Shown in pieces: positions 29,978-43,192 of a stretch of DNA of 64,000 nucleotides. The stretch lies in assembly GCA_034687125.1 (NCBI GenBank), contig JAQGBZ010000005.1, positions 124,001 to 188,000 of the forward strand, written 5' to 3'. The DNA comes from Neelides folsomi (taxonomy: Eukaryota > Arthropoda > Collembola > Neelipleona > Neelidae). The translations under genes were made by a program, and so were the position numbers. Position 1 is the stretch's first letter; the number at the start of each line of letters is the position of its first letter. Under the pieces are notes generated by a model. It made no database searches. It saw only the letters and a program-made list of their open reading frames with translations, and was not told the DNA's origin.

Positions 29978-32325
29978 TTATAAATTGCTCAGATCATCTC
30001 TGGATCTAATATTGAAAGATTCATGATAATTTGAAATAATCCGATTTTTGAATTTATGGTCAATTTCAAGAGCCGTAAAATCTCCAAACATCACTTTCAC
30101 ATCAATTCCCAAATTCCACAAATAGTCGTCCCAATTTCCCTCACCGCTTTCATCCAAAGAATTCATAAAGAACAAAACGGATTGAAGTCTTGATTTGGTT
30201 AAATATTCCCTCGTCTCGGCTTCCGAATTCCCTCGCATGAATTTTTCATGATAGTAAAATCCTTTTAAATTGACAAGTTCCACCTTATCGACCAATTCCC
30301 CATATAGCGATAAATCCTCGATAAAAATATATTCAAGTTTAGTAAAATTGGCAAATAAATGAGGAAGGGACGAAGCCAAAGCTTCATTTCTTTTCATATG
30401 GATGAGCCCAACCGTGTCTTTGTTCTTATATCTCTGAATGGACGTTAAATCAAAATGGCTATTAAATTGCAAACTCTTGAGTCCATTTTGATTAACTTTA
30501 TTTTTCCATCTAGTTAAAAGATCATTGGAAATGCTGTTAGATGTAAATGAATCTGTCTTTAAATTATTAATAATATTGTTATTATCCTCCATGCTTTTAA
30601 ATTGATCTTTTCCGGTTAATGAATCGTAAAAATAGAAGTTTTCCTCATTGTAAGTTATTTTGCCCTGCCAGAATTGATTTTCGTTCATTTTCAAACTAAA
30701 GCTGTTGGGACCTTCAGAATTTAATATAATTCCGGCACTGTGAAGAAAATTAATTGCGTTTTCATTATGAGTTGTGAAATTTTGGAAATGAATCCAATGG
30801 AGAGATTTTCCTCCAACAGCCGATCTCAAAAACCTTTCAATCGATTCGGAGAAATTTGAAGAAGAAAAAGCGAAGTTTTTAGGAACGAAACGCTCAAATA
30901 CTTCAGTTTCAAAATTAATTGGGTAATCAACGTTTATTAATGTTAAATCCTCTAAATTGACCTTTGACTTTCCCGAATTGACAATTTTTATGTTTTCCAA
31001 ACTTAAACTGGCCATTTGAGGTGGAAGGTTGGAAATGTCAAGTTCTAATTTTTTTAATTCATTATGCGTAATGTAAAAATGCTTAAGTTTTGAATTCCTT
31101 TTCAAAATCGAGTTTAAATCTGTTTTACTAATTGACACCTTTTGTAAATTGAGATAAGTTATATCTTGTGGGAATAAAGAAGGAACGATTTGTAATTCTT
31201 TCAATGAGATTTTTTTGGGTGGAATGCAGCAAGTCTTCAAAGATGAAATTCTGCTCAAAGTTGACAATTCAACTTTCTTGATATGATTCCCATTCCCACA
31301 ATCTTGTAAATAGCAAAATTCCTTCTTGTAAAGAGCTTTACGATTATATTCAATTCTCTTTGAAGATAGGAATTCATTATAAAGGTCATTAGTGAAATTT
31401 AAACTCGACAAAAGTTGATAATTTTCTTGATCAATTTCAAAAATTTTCTCATCTCCGACAGAAATCTTCATGTTAACATTCAAATCCCAAACGTTTTCAA
31501 AAGAGAATTCTCCAATTTTCTTTACAAAGAACAAAATGTCACTCAGGGTTGTTGGAGATGATTTGAGAGTTGTGAGGAATTGAGGATCTTGAACATGATT
31601 AAAAAAGAATGTTTTCAATTTTGGAAATAAACTCATTACTTGATGGCCTTTTAAAATTTGGAATCTCTGAAGTGCAGAATTTTTGCTTTTTCTTAATAAT
31701 TTGATATTCATTAAAGTGAGGTTTGTTAGTTTGGGCAAATCTCCAAAAATCGTCCCAAGTGAAGTTTTTCTTATGTCAATTTCCACATTATGAAGATAAA
31801 TCGTTTGTGTATCTTTAGATAATTTTCCTTCGAATTTTGGGATTGATGAAGAAGATAAATCTCCAATTAACTCAAAGTTAATCTTATTCTTTTGTGTCTA
31901 TATTAAAAAAAGGAATGAAAATTATAGCAGCAACAGTTGAAGAAACTATATTATGTAAATATTTAATATTTTAAATATTTAACTAAATATAAACTTACTA
32001 ATCGGAAGTTAATTTCAAAATCCGAATTATTCAACGGATAATATTCACCAGATTCGCCACTCAATTTTTCTTCAATTTTATTTGGGATTTGTGTATGGGC
32101 CAAATATTCATAGCTGCTTGAACTCGAAGTTTTCTTTGTTGTGGTGAGCGGTTTAAATGAGTTTAACCGCGTATTGAAAAGGAACGGTCTTCTGGTTGAG
32201 AATAAACTTATCAATAATTCATTATCACAAGGTCTTGTAATGTTTTGGTTCTGATTTCGAAAGTAATTGATCCCGTTCATAGTGATAGCCAAAAGGCCAA
32301 GTAACGATTTTGTGAAAAACACCAT
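29978..32325 (-). CDS. Orphan secreted leucine-rich-repeat protein, 2 exons
   Basis: Exon 1 runs from 32325 to about 31999 and starts with a hydrophobic leader (MVFFTKSLLGLLAITMNG), so the product probably enters the secretory pathway. It joins at a GTAAGT donor to a long exon (about 31897-29978) that opens TQKNKINFELIGDLSSSSIP. That exon holds irregular leucine-rich repeats, for example LPKLTNLTLMNIKLL, DITYLNLQKVSISKTDL, MASLSLENIKI and FTKLEYIFIEDLSL, with about 22-26 residue spacing. Near the middle is a Cys-containing segment (FCYLQDCGNG, CCIPPKK). The C-terminus DDLSNL has no membrane anchor. About 740 residues. I do not recognise a named family; the layout recalls arthropod extracellular LRR proteins of unknown role. 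Confidence 0.75.
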
Positions 32326-34869
32326 TTTGATTTGATTTTGATTATTACTGGAATTAATTCAATTAATCAAAATACTACTAATAGTAATTTATTTAATTAC
32401 TGGCTATAAGTAATAGCTTTGTCTCTTTATCTTCAGTGCCTAGCACATTGTGTGAATTGAGTGAATTGTTGAGAGTCAAATGAGTCACAATACTGGAGAA
32501 AAACGAGTTTTATGAGATTCGCATAAATAAAAGCATCAATAGAAATACACTACAACATGCAATGTCAATTCCCTCAGCATTCACGCCAAAGCTGCAAAGT
32601 TGAAGAAAATATTCGCATTCTAAGGAATGCATTACTATCAGATATTATCAGATACAGAAAGTATTATATACAACTATACTTATTACAAATGGTCATTTTT
32701 CATATAACAAATGTATGTTATTTTCTTTTACCACAATGCATTTTATCCGACGCCATAAACCGACTCGTAGTTCATTAAACTTCACAGGTACAATTTACTA
32801 ATTATTGTCTCCGAGTAAGGAGGTTCGTGGAGAGGATTCACCGTTTTTTTCCTTCCAGACCAGTAAATTGAGATGAAAAGTGAAGTGGTGGAGGAAGAAG
32901 ATAGCGAGGACAATTAAAGGAAATCCTTCTTTTTTCTCCTTCACTTTCTTCCATTTCTCATCCTCCCTTTACAGAGAACTCGTTGTTGGACGTTAGTTTA
33001 CTAGACATTAGTCATGTTAAAGAAGCCCTCGAGTGTTTCCATTCCATGAGAAACTTTTCCAAGTATTGATATAGGTTCATAGTTCATGGACCAGGTGTAT
33101 AATATTGATTCTGTCTTGATAAGGAGCGAGAATTATAAAGAATTTTGCCAATTTTTTGACGTTTCATGTGAAAGTTCAAAATCTTCTCAATATTTCCTAT
33201 CCTCCTTATAAGAGAATTAAAAAAGTGTAGAATGTAAACTAATGTAAAGGTAAACGGACGAACGTAGGTTGTAATGTAAATTACGAATCTTTCAAAAGAA
33301 CAAGTTGGCATTGAATCCTAAACATTTCCTTCGTTGAGCATAAGAGAAATAGAAAAAGGGATGGGTGTAGGTGTAGTTTTAATGAATCTCATTGGAACCT
33401 GTTTTCCAAATCCTTCCAATTTTCTCTCCATGATCTTACTAATAATACCTTATTAATTGGAACCGAATCTTGAGATTGGCTCAGGTGGGATTAACTTGAC
33501 ATGCAATCAAGAACATTGTTATAAGTAATATAATTAGGCATTATCGTGTCATCGGAATTGTTAAGTAGAAGGATGAAGGAATGTAATTAAAAGATGTTCA
33601 TTTCCAATTGGGAGATAAAATCTTTGGAATCCGTGCGATCTTGTCGTCTAGAATCATCTCATGACAAATTCGTAAGGAAATAATGTTTTCCTTCGTCCTT
33701 GTTCTTTTCACCTGTTTGGACATTAAAATAATAAAAAAAAAGTATAAACTAGAGTAAGAAAACTTTACAATAACAATAACGACTCTTGAACCATTTTGAC
33801 GATTGTAGATTGTAGAGTATAGTATTATATGAGTTTGAGTGTATTATAGTTAATTATGTAACTCAACAATATTTTCATATTGAATACCGTGTTGGTCAGT
33901 GATTTGTCCGGGGCCCAAATTATATCCGGGTCCGATTTATATCCGGGGGTGGGACCTGAGATTTTTAATTATATCCGGGGGTTAGAGCCTCAGAGCCTAT
34001 ATTACCTCTGACTCAAGTAATATATAGGCAACGGATCTGAAGATGGTATGATACACTGTTTTAAAGAGGGCCAACAATGTGAAAAATGAAGAGTTTTGCT
34101 TCAAAATCACTGAGAAGAGAAAAATGACGACATTATGTTTCAAAACATTTTTTGAAGTGCTGGAAGATGAAGAAGAGCTTGAAGATACTATTTATGATAG
34201 TAACATTAGCTCTTCTACATCAGCAGATACAGATTCCAACAATTAAAATAAAGTTTTAAATAAAAATAATATAATTCAAAATGCCAAGTCCTAAATTATT
34301 TTAAATATATCCGGTACCCGATATATATCCGGGTCCGATTTATATCCGGGGGTAAAAATCGGAACAATACGGTAATTCAATTTATTAATTTGAAATTTCC
34401 AGTGCAGTAGACAGTATCTTTAAATATTTTAAAATATAATATAATTCAACTTAAAATCAAAACAGCGCTCATAAAATATTTCGAATTAATATACTTTTAA
34501 TTATTTTAATAATCAATTTTACACGCTGAAATCGAATTAATTTTTTGGTGAATAATAGTTTAAAAACTAAACATTAAAATCTAAAAACTAATTATTTCAA
34601 AATTAGATACCACTATCCCTTTAACCTAATACAAACAAACAAGTAAAATATATATCACATTCTTAACAATAAGTTTTACGCAAATTATTAAATATTAATT
34701 TAAAAGTTTAAGTTTTTAATAGTTTAACAGTTTAGCATAATAGTATAACATATAACTCGCTAATTTAAAAAGTAAACAAATACATTAGAATTACAATACC
34801 AATACATAAATTAATCCTTAATCTTAAGTTTAGAACAAGAAAATTCATTTATGAAATCTATTTAAACAT
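32326..34869. other. Intergenic, 2.5 kb, contains a transposon
   Basis: Between the LRR protein start and the GBF1 stop, both minus. Apart from the TA-flanked transposon at 33887-34372 I see no gene. The purine/pyrimidine-rich stretch at about 32880-32965 is low-complexity. The remainder is A/T-rich, probably the 3' UTR of GBF1 (rich in A/T from 34380) and the promoter of the LRR gene. Confidence 0.55.
33887..34372 (+). mobile_element. Non-autonomous TA-flanked DNA transposon, copy 2
   Basis: A 486-bp element flanked by TA (33885-33886 and 34373-34374). The ends start CCGTGTTGG... and, on the complement, CCGTATTGTTCCG. Both subterminal regions carry directly repeated TATATCCGG(G) motifs, at least three near the left end and three near the right. 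Internally (about 34135-34246) a frame reads FFEVLEDEEELEDTIYDSNI and ends in SSSTSAD...NN and a stop, alignable with the tail in the copy at 23577-23981. The sequence after the stop (TCCTAAATTATTTT) is shared as well. The upstream part of the transposase is missing, so it cannot move on its own. Confidence 0.83.
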
Positions 34870-37800
34870 TTAGGGTTCATCCCCAAAAGGAATGGCCGTG
34901 TATTCCGCTTTGGGTGACGAGGATTGACTCGTGCTCTCTTCAATTCTCCTTTGTGGAGTGGTAATGGGGACGGGCGTCGAAACTCTTCTTTCTTCTTCTC
35001 CACTAGGAATTATCTGAGGGAGTTCAAGTCCCGGAGGAAGTTCAGCTTCTTCCCCTTTTACAATTAAACTCGCGGTTGAAGGCATTTGATCACTTGGTGG
35101 GACTCCTGACGTTGTTACTTGTGCTGATGCTAGTGTTGTTGGAATTTGTTGCGGTTGCTGTTGTTGTTGTTGCTGCTGTTGTTGTGGAGGAACACTTCGC
35201 ATCAAATCAGCTCTTAACCCAGGCAAAAATGAATCAATTTTTTCCCAAGTGAAAGCCCAAATCCTCGTGTATCCCTCAGGTGTATGGAAAACTCCTGCCG
35301 TTTCCATCACCAATAGGAGATTCTTAAGGCTTTCTGGAACAGCTTCAGCTAAGAGTTCTGATCTTTCCGAATGATTCACATACTTTTCCAGCATATCCAA
35401 TATAGTAAGCCAGAGATTTTGAAATGACTCTAATCCCAATAATGGAGTAAGATGTTGAAGGAAAACTTTGCATAATAGAGTCGAAGCTCTTACACGAGTT
35501 TCTTCAACACCACCTGGATCTGATGGATTTAATGGTTCAAGAAGTCTTGCCAAGAGTGGAAATAAAACCTAGAAAAATCATATTATTTAATTCAAAAATT
35601 CCTCAGACGAAATATTAGCAAAATAACACAATGTGGATAATCTATTCTCATCTGATAGAAATTATATAATTTTAATAAATTAATTTTAATTATAAAAATA
35701 AAAATAAACAAACCTCATGAAAGCACGAGACCCATTCAGAAGCAGTAAGAGTTTGTAGATCATGAACCAACAAAGCTCTTTGCAAATAAGTCAACGCTGT
35801 AGTTCTGACAGTTCTTCTCGCATCAGCACAAAGAACAGCGATTGCTTGTAACAAAGGCTTCCATCCCAAACTCCATAAACTTTCATCTCCCCTCGCTTCA
35901 TTTGCCTTTTCCGTCTGCCACCATTGGAAGATTCCAGCCGCTCTTGTATGAAGTGTATGAAGAAGATCCAAAAGCTGGACCGAAACTTGTGCAGTTGTTC
36001 CGCCTCCTTCCTCCGAATCGCTTTCATCTGCATCATAGGGCGATGCCACGGGGCCGGATTGGCCACTTGCAGGATAACTTTTACTCCTCGGGACCGATGG
36101 CCGATGTTGTCTCCCACGTTTCTTTTTCCCTTGTTGATTGTTAACTTCCCGTGGTCGAGTCTTAAAAACTGAAGCTTCAACAAAAGACCGTATTGCTCCA
36201 ACAACTAATGTAAAATTATCAGGAGTGATATGTGCAGCATCTCGGACTATAAAAGACAAACTTTCACAACTCTTCATTAAAGCCTTTGGATCAGGATAAA
36301 ATAAGGGACGTTCCATAGGGGCAGTTGTTGAAGTCATTGATGTTTTCTTTGGTGATTGTAATACATTTTGAGCTCCGTTCTCTTCTTGTGGTTGAGAAAG
36401 GAGAATCCAACTTTGTGCAGGGGAAACATTCCCATTCCCAGATCCCAATCTCAATTCAGATGATTTGATTTCTAATTCTGAATCTGATGTATAGCCACGG
36501 TCAGAACCACTGGAATGACCAAGCTGGGAAATATGATCTTGAGAAAGTGAATGGGCTGAAGCCAATGGGAACCCGAGATGTTGGGGAGGAAGAGTTTGAT
36601 TTAAATTCGTATCTACTGGTTTTTGATCGCCTTCGCTGAATTGATGTCTTGGACCAGTTGTAAAAGCAAGAGTGAGGAGATTGGGAACTTTCCCGGCTCC
36701 AACATATTCCAAAAGAGAGAAAATGACTCCCCATTCCTCGGCAGTGTGAATATTCGCAGCAGTCGTTTTGAGAATTTCATGAAGTCCAAAACTCATTTGA
36801 CAACTTAAATTTAAAACAGCAGCTGGGCGAAGGTACAAAAGAATCTTCAAAGATTGAAGTATCTAAAACAATAATTAAGATTAACCAATTGGATATGGTA
36901 CCAATATGTCTAATAATTTTTATTTGAAAATTATTTTAATAATTACATTATTTAAAATTAAACTAAATAGCTTTATGTTGAATTTGTAAATTATTGTAAA
37001 AACTTACAATTGGACAATGATCTTCTTTTCTCATAAGACGCAAAGCAAGTCGGAGAAGTCCAACCACGGAGCGTTCCAGTAAGAAAGGCATGTCATTAGA
37101 CGCAGCAACCAAAATCAGAGAAAACATGTGTTCTTTTACAAGTTCCCAAAATTCAAGAGCTCTATCTCGATTTTGGATAGAAATCTTGAGAAGAACTTCC
37201 AAAACAAATACGACGGCATCTTCATCATAATCAACGTTTCCTCTCCGTCCAGCTGAAACATTTCCATTGTTCCCATTGGCGCTTTTATTTCCTCCGGTTT
37301 CGGGTGCGGGTGAGGCATAAATCAAGCTCTGTAAATTATTAATCATATATTAATTATAATTAACATACATAATATAATGCATTTAACATTATTAAACATC
37401 TTATAATTATTAAAAGTTTATTTTTGGTATATTTAAGCTTACTTTAACGAGTTCTTGCAAAGCATCCAATTGAAGGAATTTAGATTCAGATAAAAGAAGT
37501 TCCGGACGACATTCGGCAATAAGAGTCGAAGCTTTTTTCCTCGATTCTTCCTCATCCTGAACTGAACCTTTGCTCCCCGGAGAATCTAAATTCGATTAAT
37601 TTTATTAAAAGGGAAAATTCAATTCTTACTCAACTAAAGTTAAACATAAGTTAAATTAATTAATATTAAAACAAATAATTTTAAATCTCACCGGCACTAA
37701 GCGCAATGTAAGAATATAAACTTGAGAAAAGTCCAGTTTCAACTCTCGGTGTTGAAATTTGACTTCTTCTCACAATTGAAACTCGGCCTGAAGGCTCAGT

Positions 37801-40800
37801 GAAATCATCCGATTCGGTCAAAATCTTTGGAAGTGCCCCGAGTTTGAATAAAATGACGAGGGCATCAATGAAATTGTGCCATCCTTCTCTTAAGATGTCC
37901 CCGTGACGGTGGACAAGTTGAAAGACGGTTCGAGTTGCGGCTTGGGCCTTCAAGCTCGTCCCTAATTCCGGCACATTGGTGGAAGAGAGCAAGGACGTGA
38001 ACTTGACGAGTGATATGACGAGATTGTCGAAAACATCTGACATTCCATAATGGGCCGCTATCGTTGCGGTTTTCCTGAATCCGCCCAACACTTTGGTAAT
38101 CACATTATGAGTTTCAAATGATCCGAGGGACGTTTGTTGGCTCGGAGCTTTGTCGAAAATGAATGAAAGAGCGGCCACGATCGGACCCCAAGATAAAGAA
38201 AACAAATCGTGATCGAAGACGCCTTCGTCGGCCAATGGAGCTTGGTAACGGCATCCTTGCGAGGTTCCTCTTCGCATTAAAACCTTCCATAAATAATTCT
38301 CCTTGACTAGTCCTGATTGTTCGGATGGCATTACAATTTCTTCAGATCTATAAATTAAATTAAAATATAATATTCAATTAATTTAAATGCATTCAATTAA
38401 CAAATATTCAATACAATACAATTTAGTACAAATATAAATTTCGTAGTGAATTTATATATTATTAAATTATGATTATTATCGTACTTGATTGCGTTATAAA
38501 TCTCTTTAAGCATTTCTTGATCAAAGTCCTTCTTCTCTCCAGCACCATTCTGTCCATTGACTCCTTTCAAATTTTTCCTAAATTCATCGAGCGTCATTGA
38601 ATTCCCATTCTTTTTAACATTGCTGTTATGTTGATCCACATTGAGCATGATGACAGCGTAAGAAAGAGTAAAAGTTGCATCAACGTGGACTAAAACTCCT
38701 TCATTTTGGACCGTCCATCGATCAGCGAATTCCTCCATTAACAAAGAAATGAGCGGAGCTTCGCCAGGGAGGCGGAATGTTTCTAAAAAGTATCGCAAAG
38801 CTTCGTCAACTCGAAGTTTGGAAAAGTCAAAAGACTTTACGAAGGCTTTCAAAATCGCTGCATTTTTCCTTGCTGAGATGAAATCTCCAATTGACTTTTT
38901 ATCCAATAATGGATTTTCTCGAAGGAATCCTGCAACTTCCCCTGGATCCAAAGGTGTACTCAATAAACCATGCGTTTGGAGAAATTCGATTCCTTTTGAA
39001 GCTGATTGATTGAATTGTTCAGAGCCAGTATGGAAAATCTACAAAAATATTCAATTAATTAAACATTTATTAACAACAAGATCCAAAGTTGGAAGTAAAT
39101 ACCTAAGTGTTAATTTATCTTTATTAATAATATAATTGTATGATTTATTAAAATATCGATTGGAATTTAAATAATTTACTTTAGATTGTTAATACAATTA
39201 ATGCATTTTTGTCACCTTTTTCTTGTGTCGAATCGCCATTAACATTTCATGAGTTGGAAGCCAAGCTTCTTCAACTCCTTTAGATCCTCCACCAGTAGTA
39301 ACGATTCCTTTTCTTGGAGATTTATCTTGCGTTTCCGAATCTCTATTTCTTTCCCCGGAAATGTCTCTTCTTTTCACTTCACTCTCAACTTCCTCTCTTT
39401 CATCATCTTCATGATCATGGTAAAAAACCGAAGAGTTGGACTCATCGCTCGCTGCAGAAGTATTAAGGGCAATTCTATTCGTACAATGACTCTCAATCCC
39501 ATCCAAGATGGTCACAAGTCCTTCAAGACAAATTATATGAACCGATCCAACAAAATGAGAATGTCCTTGGAAATTCCCACTCCCAGCTGGAGGATTCATC
39601 GGGAAGGCCAATTTAGAAAGTAATTTGGTTGTATCTTCAAATAAATTAGAACAAAATAAATCACAATCGTAATTGAGATAAAGTTCCGTAGTAAAGGAAG
39701 GCAATTTCCACAAAGCGACCAAAAATTCCAATGCGACTTCTTTTTGTTCATAGTTCCATTTTATTTGTCCTTGCGTTTGATTTTCCCCCAAACATTCGGT
39801 CATTTTAAGGAGGAAAACTTCCAATTGATATTTCAAACTCCATCTTATGTTAGATTCAAATATAAGAAATAAAATCCTGAGGACTCCAAGGAGGAAATTT
39901 GATGTTGAATTTTGATTAGCAGGGAAGGAAATGAGAGCGAAGAGATTTTTACACAAATCGTTCTTTACTTGGATCATTAATGAATTATGTTTCGGGATAT
40001 GTTCAACTCCGGTTTCAAGAGCTACTAAAATCAATTTAAGAGCCAAATGAATCATCAATTCTGTATTTTCCTTCTCGTGTGGATTCACAAGGGAAATAAG
40101 AAACCGAAAGAGTTCTTTAATGCATGGAATGCCATATGGGGCTGCTTTTGAACTTGACTTTGGTTTTTCTTCTTCTCCCCCTTGTGGTGATTCTTCTGTT
40201 GGTGTGGCGGAAGTTTCTAGTGAAAATTTGACCCCGCGAGGAGTTTTGTACTCTGTTGGTGGAAGGATTGTGGTGGAGTTCCTGGGCGGAGTTGGCTCTT
40301 CCACGTGGATCTCGGGGATGTCTTCTTTGGACTCTTTGAATTCTTTGCTTACAATAAGCCCTGGGCCCAAACTTGGTGTTGGTGGTTGGAGTGCTCGGGC
40401 AGAAGATTTGACTTTAAAAGTTGGAATTCTGAAGAAAAGAAGGCGGATCATATCGGTGAGAGCAACTTCGGCGGATCTTCTCAACAACTCGTTTGCCCTC
40501 TCGATAAATGTCATTCGAAAACATGATTGCATCAATTCACATACATTCTCATTTGATAAGAGTGTTCCAAGAGGAGACAAAAATAATCGATGAAGAACCT
40601 GCAAGATGTAATTAATAATTGTCGTTTACTAAATATTTTTATCTAAATATTTTTATCTTAAAAATATTTAATCCAAACTATATATTAGATACAAGGATAG
40701 TATTTGTTAGATATGTAAATGGTAAATTTCGCTTAAATGGATCATGACATAAGTGATTAACGGTTAAATAGTACTTATAAATTATAATAATAATAAATAA

Positions 40801-41352
40801 TGATTAACCTGAAGAATTTTTGCCAGAACAAGTTCATCAGAAGCAGTGTCTGTTGACACAAAATGAGCATGAATGACAGCATCAGTAATTGCTTCGATTG
40901 CTCCACCATTCACTGCATTTCCTTCATTAATAATCTCGGTGACAATGAACTTTTCAAGGGAGCTGAGGGCCAAAATAGTCAATGGCCCTGAGACGTCTTC
41001 TGATTTAATGACATCTAAAAAAGGGACTAGGAAATAATTTGCGTCGGATGAAATTTGATTCAGAGCTTCTCTCGGATTCCCGGTGTCGAGTGAATCTTTG
41101 AGAGAGTTTAACTTTTTGAGGAGATGATCCGGTCTTGCTTCCTAATAATTATTTTTTATTTATTAATATTAAAATAACTAGATGTTCATTTTTATTAGAT
41201 ATCTGTTGATTGTCTTTTTTAATCATTTTATGTTTGTTTCGAATTACTTGCTGATGTGTAGCCCAACGATTAGTTCTTTTTAAATTGGTTGCAATTAGGC
41301 AAATCTCTCCTCTGATTGTATACAAAGCCTGCCGTCCACTTTTACAACTCAT
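34870..41352 (-). CDS. GBF1: Golgi brefeldin A-resistant Arf guanine nucleotide exchange factor GBF1
   Basis: Large Sec7-family Arf-GEF of the early Golgi; orthologue of human GBF1 and fly gartenzwerg. Exon 1 (41352 to about 41249) reads [18 protein letters not shown]...RWATHQ, the conserved N-terminus. Exon 2 (about 41142-40810) includes [19 protein letters not shown] (DCB region). Exon 3 (about 40599-39217) contains [13 protein letters not shown], the HUS region and [11 protein letters not shown]. Exon 4 (about 39039-38488) is the Sec7 domain with the catalytic glutamate finger in [10 protein letters not shown] and [13 protein letters not shown]. Next comes [19 protein letters not shown] (about 38280-38335), then HDS regions to the C-terminus. 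Residues encoded at about 35157-35190 form a Gln tract of ten. About 1,700 residues, slightly shorter than human GBF1. All key elements are intact. Confidence 0.96.
35150..35195 (-). repeat. Interrupted CAA/CAG repeat coding a Gln tract in GBF1
   Basis: Ten consecutive CAA/CAG codons, then CCG CAA CAA, give a polyglutamine tract with one Pro near the C-terminus of GBF1. The mix of CAA and CAG suggests it is not a freshly expanded pure repeat. Length may vary between individuals. Confidence 0.9.
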
Positions 41353-42218
41353 GATTAACTCAACCTGTGGAAATTAAAAACTCTCAATTATTATTTAACT
41401 AACAAAAACTTAAAAGTAAGAAATCTTAATGAATGTTAATGTTATAAACTAAAAAAAATTAAATTATCCATTAATAAATAAACGGATCATAAATGTTATC
41501 TATCTTACATGTTATCTGATATAAATCTAAATAAGAATTTACCTTTGGTTGACAATTATTAATAACGATGATGAAAAAGGATTGTGTGCTAAATCGACGT
41601 GTTGACGTGGACCATTGAAACCGGAGAAAGTAGTATTAATTACCAATATGTTGAATTTGCGATAATGATTCTAATTTCGTTATATAGTTTAATCATTTCT
41701 CTCATAGTTAAAACTAACCATAAGCCTAATTGAAATCACCTTCAATTTAGTTATCTCCGATTAATTAAAATTGATTTATTGCACTTTAAATGAACACTAG
41801 GAACAGACTGACACACCTGACACGTATGAAAGTAAAATTAACTGGGTTGAGAAGTTGAGAGATTCTCTCATATGGAAGGATATGAATTTAGTTTCCACTT
41901 CAAGTTCAATCTTTTTCACACAATTCTTGCGCCCAATTCAAATGAATCCTTTCCTTCAAACTTCCTCCAATCTTTCCCCTTTACATCCATTCCTTTTGCG
42001 ACTCTTTTTAAGGAACAATCCTTTGGAACAATTCGGTGACTCGACACTCGACACTTACAAGAAAAGGGTAAAGTAATTTAAATTTAAATCTAAATCTCCT
42101 TAAACTTCAACGTGCTTAATTTCATTTAATCATTGTAGCTTTAATTGTATTGTTTCGCCATTATTTTGTAGTTTTGCTGATCTCTAAACTGACAAAAGAG
42201 AGAAAAACAAGGTGTTTT
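41353..42218. other. Divergent promoter region of GBF1 and glutaredoxin
   Basis: About 870 bases. The stretch 41850-42066 is less A/T-rich and ends AAAAGG before GTAAAG; it may be a 5' non-coding exon of the glutaredoxin transcript. An in-frame ATG at 42150 would extend the glutaredoxin by 23 residues. Confidence 0.5.
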
Positions 42219-42831
42219 ATGGGAAACATTTTGCCAGGAGCTGTCGGCAAAGCGTCTTCGATGGAACAACTCAATAAGCTCGAATTACCTGGGAACTCTG
42301 ATGAAGAAATCATCTCGGCAGTTAAAGAACTCATTGCTAAAGATCAAGTGGTCATTTTTTCAAAGTCTTACTGCCCTTATTGCACCACAGCGAAAAAGGT
42401 TAAAATAAATATCAATTTATCAATTCAATCCTAATATATTAAAATTTGAAGCTAACTTTAATTTATAAAATTAATAAATATATTTTAATAGTTTTTTTTA
42501 AATTTACTCATAGGCGTTCCAGAAGTTGGGAAAGAACTACACTGTTGTCGAGCTGAATAAACATGACGCAGGTACGGAGATCCAAGGAGTGTTGAAGAAT
42601 ATCACCGGTTCAAATACGGTAAATAAAACACGTTTAATTAAACTTTATATAGTAGACTAAATTAAATTGTATAATTAAGAAATGAATAATTTAAAAATAA
42701 TATATTTTACTAATTTATTATATTGGTTATTTTAGGTTCCGCAAGTTTTCGTTAAAGGGCAATGCATTGGTGGCGGAAGTGACACTGATAAACTGTTGAA
42801 GAGCGGTGAACTTGCAAAAATGTTTGCATAA
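42219..42831 (+). CDS. Dithiol glutaredoxin (Grx1/Grx2 type), 3 exons
   Basis: Small thiol oxidoreductase that reduces protein-glutathione mixed disulfides. Exon 1 (about 42219-42399) encodes MGNILPGAVGKASSMEQ and reaches the active site SKSYCPYCTTAKK, exon 2 (about 42514-42619) AFQKLGKNYTVVELNKHDAG, and exon 3 (42736-42831) VPQVFVKGQCIGGGSDTDKL with the cis-Pro (TVP) and glutathione-binding GG.SD. I chose the ATG at 42219 because MGNxxxG there could be N-myristoylated, as in several animal glutaredoxins. The in-frame ATG at 42150 (MFRHYFVVLLISKL) could instead give a longer organelle-directed form. About 127 residues from the chosen start, normal for the family. Confidence 0.93.
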
Positions 42832-43192
42832 AACTTTTTTATATTCAATATATTTTTCATTAATAGCGAGTGCACATTTGACATAATCGTACGCTTAAAA
42901 CCACTTAAAAGTACATGAATCAAATATATGTTAATGATTATAATGTCCAAACACCGAAGCTCTCCTAAATAATTTTAATGAAATGCCAATAACGATGTTA
43001 AATTTTCCCAGCTTGAGAAATTTTCAAATAAATCTTGTTTAAATTCGCAAAAATCATAAATATTCCATAATCTCATTTAATTTATAATACATTCACATTT
43101 TCAAATGCTAAAATATTGTTATGATGGACTGAAGGATATAAAAGTTTGCAATAAAAAATCATTAAAAAATAATAGCTAAAAATCGCAATCGA
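42832..43192. other. Convergent 3' flanks, nothing seen
   Basis: About 360 bases of A/T-rich DNA between the glutaredoxin stop and the PHB-depolymerase-like stop. No gene or repeat seen. Confidence 0.6.

Noticed and set aside
40120-40593. 157-codon plus-strand ORF opposite GBF1
   Set aside because: Antisense shadow of the large third exon of GBF1.
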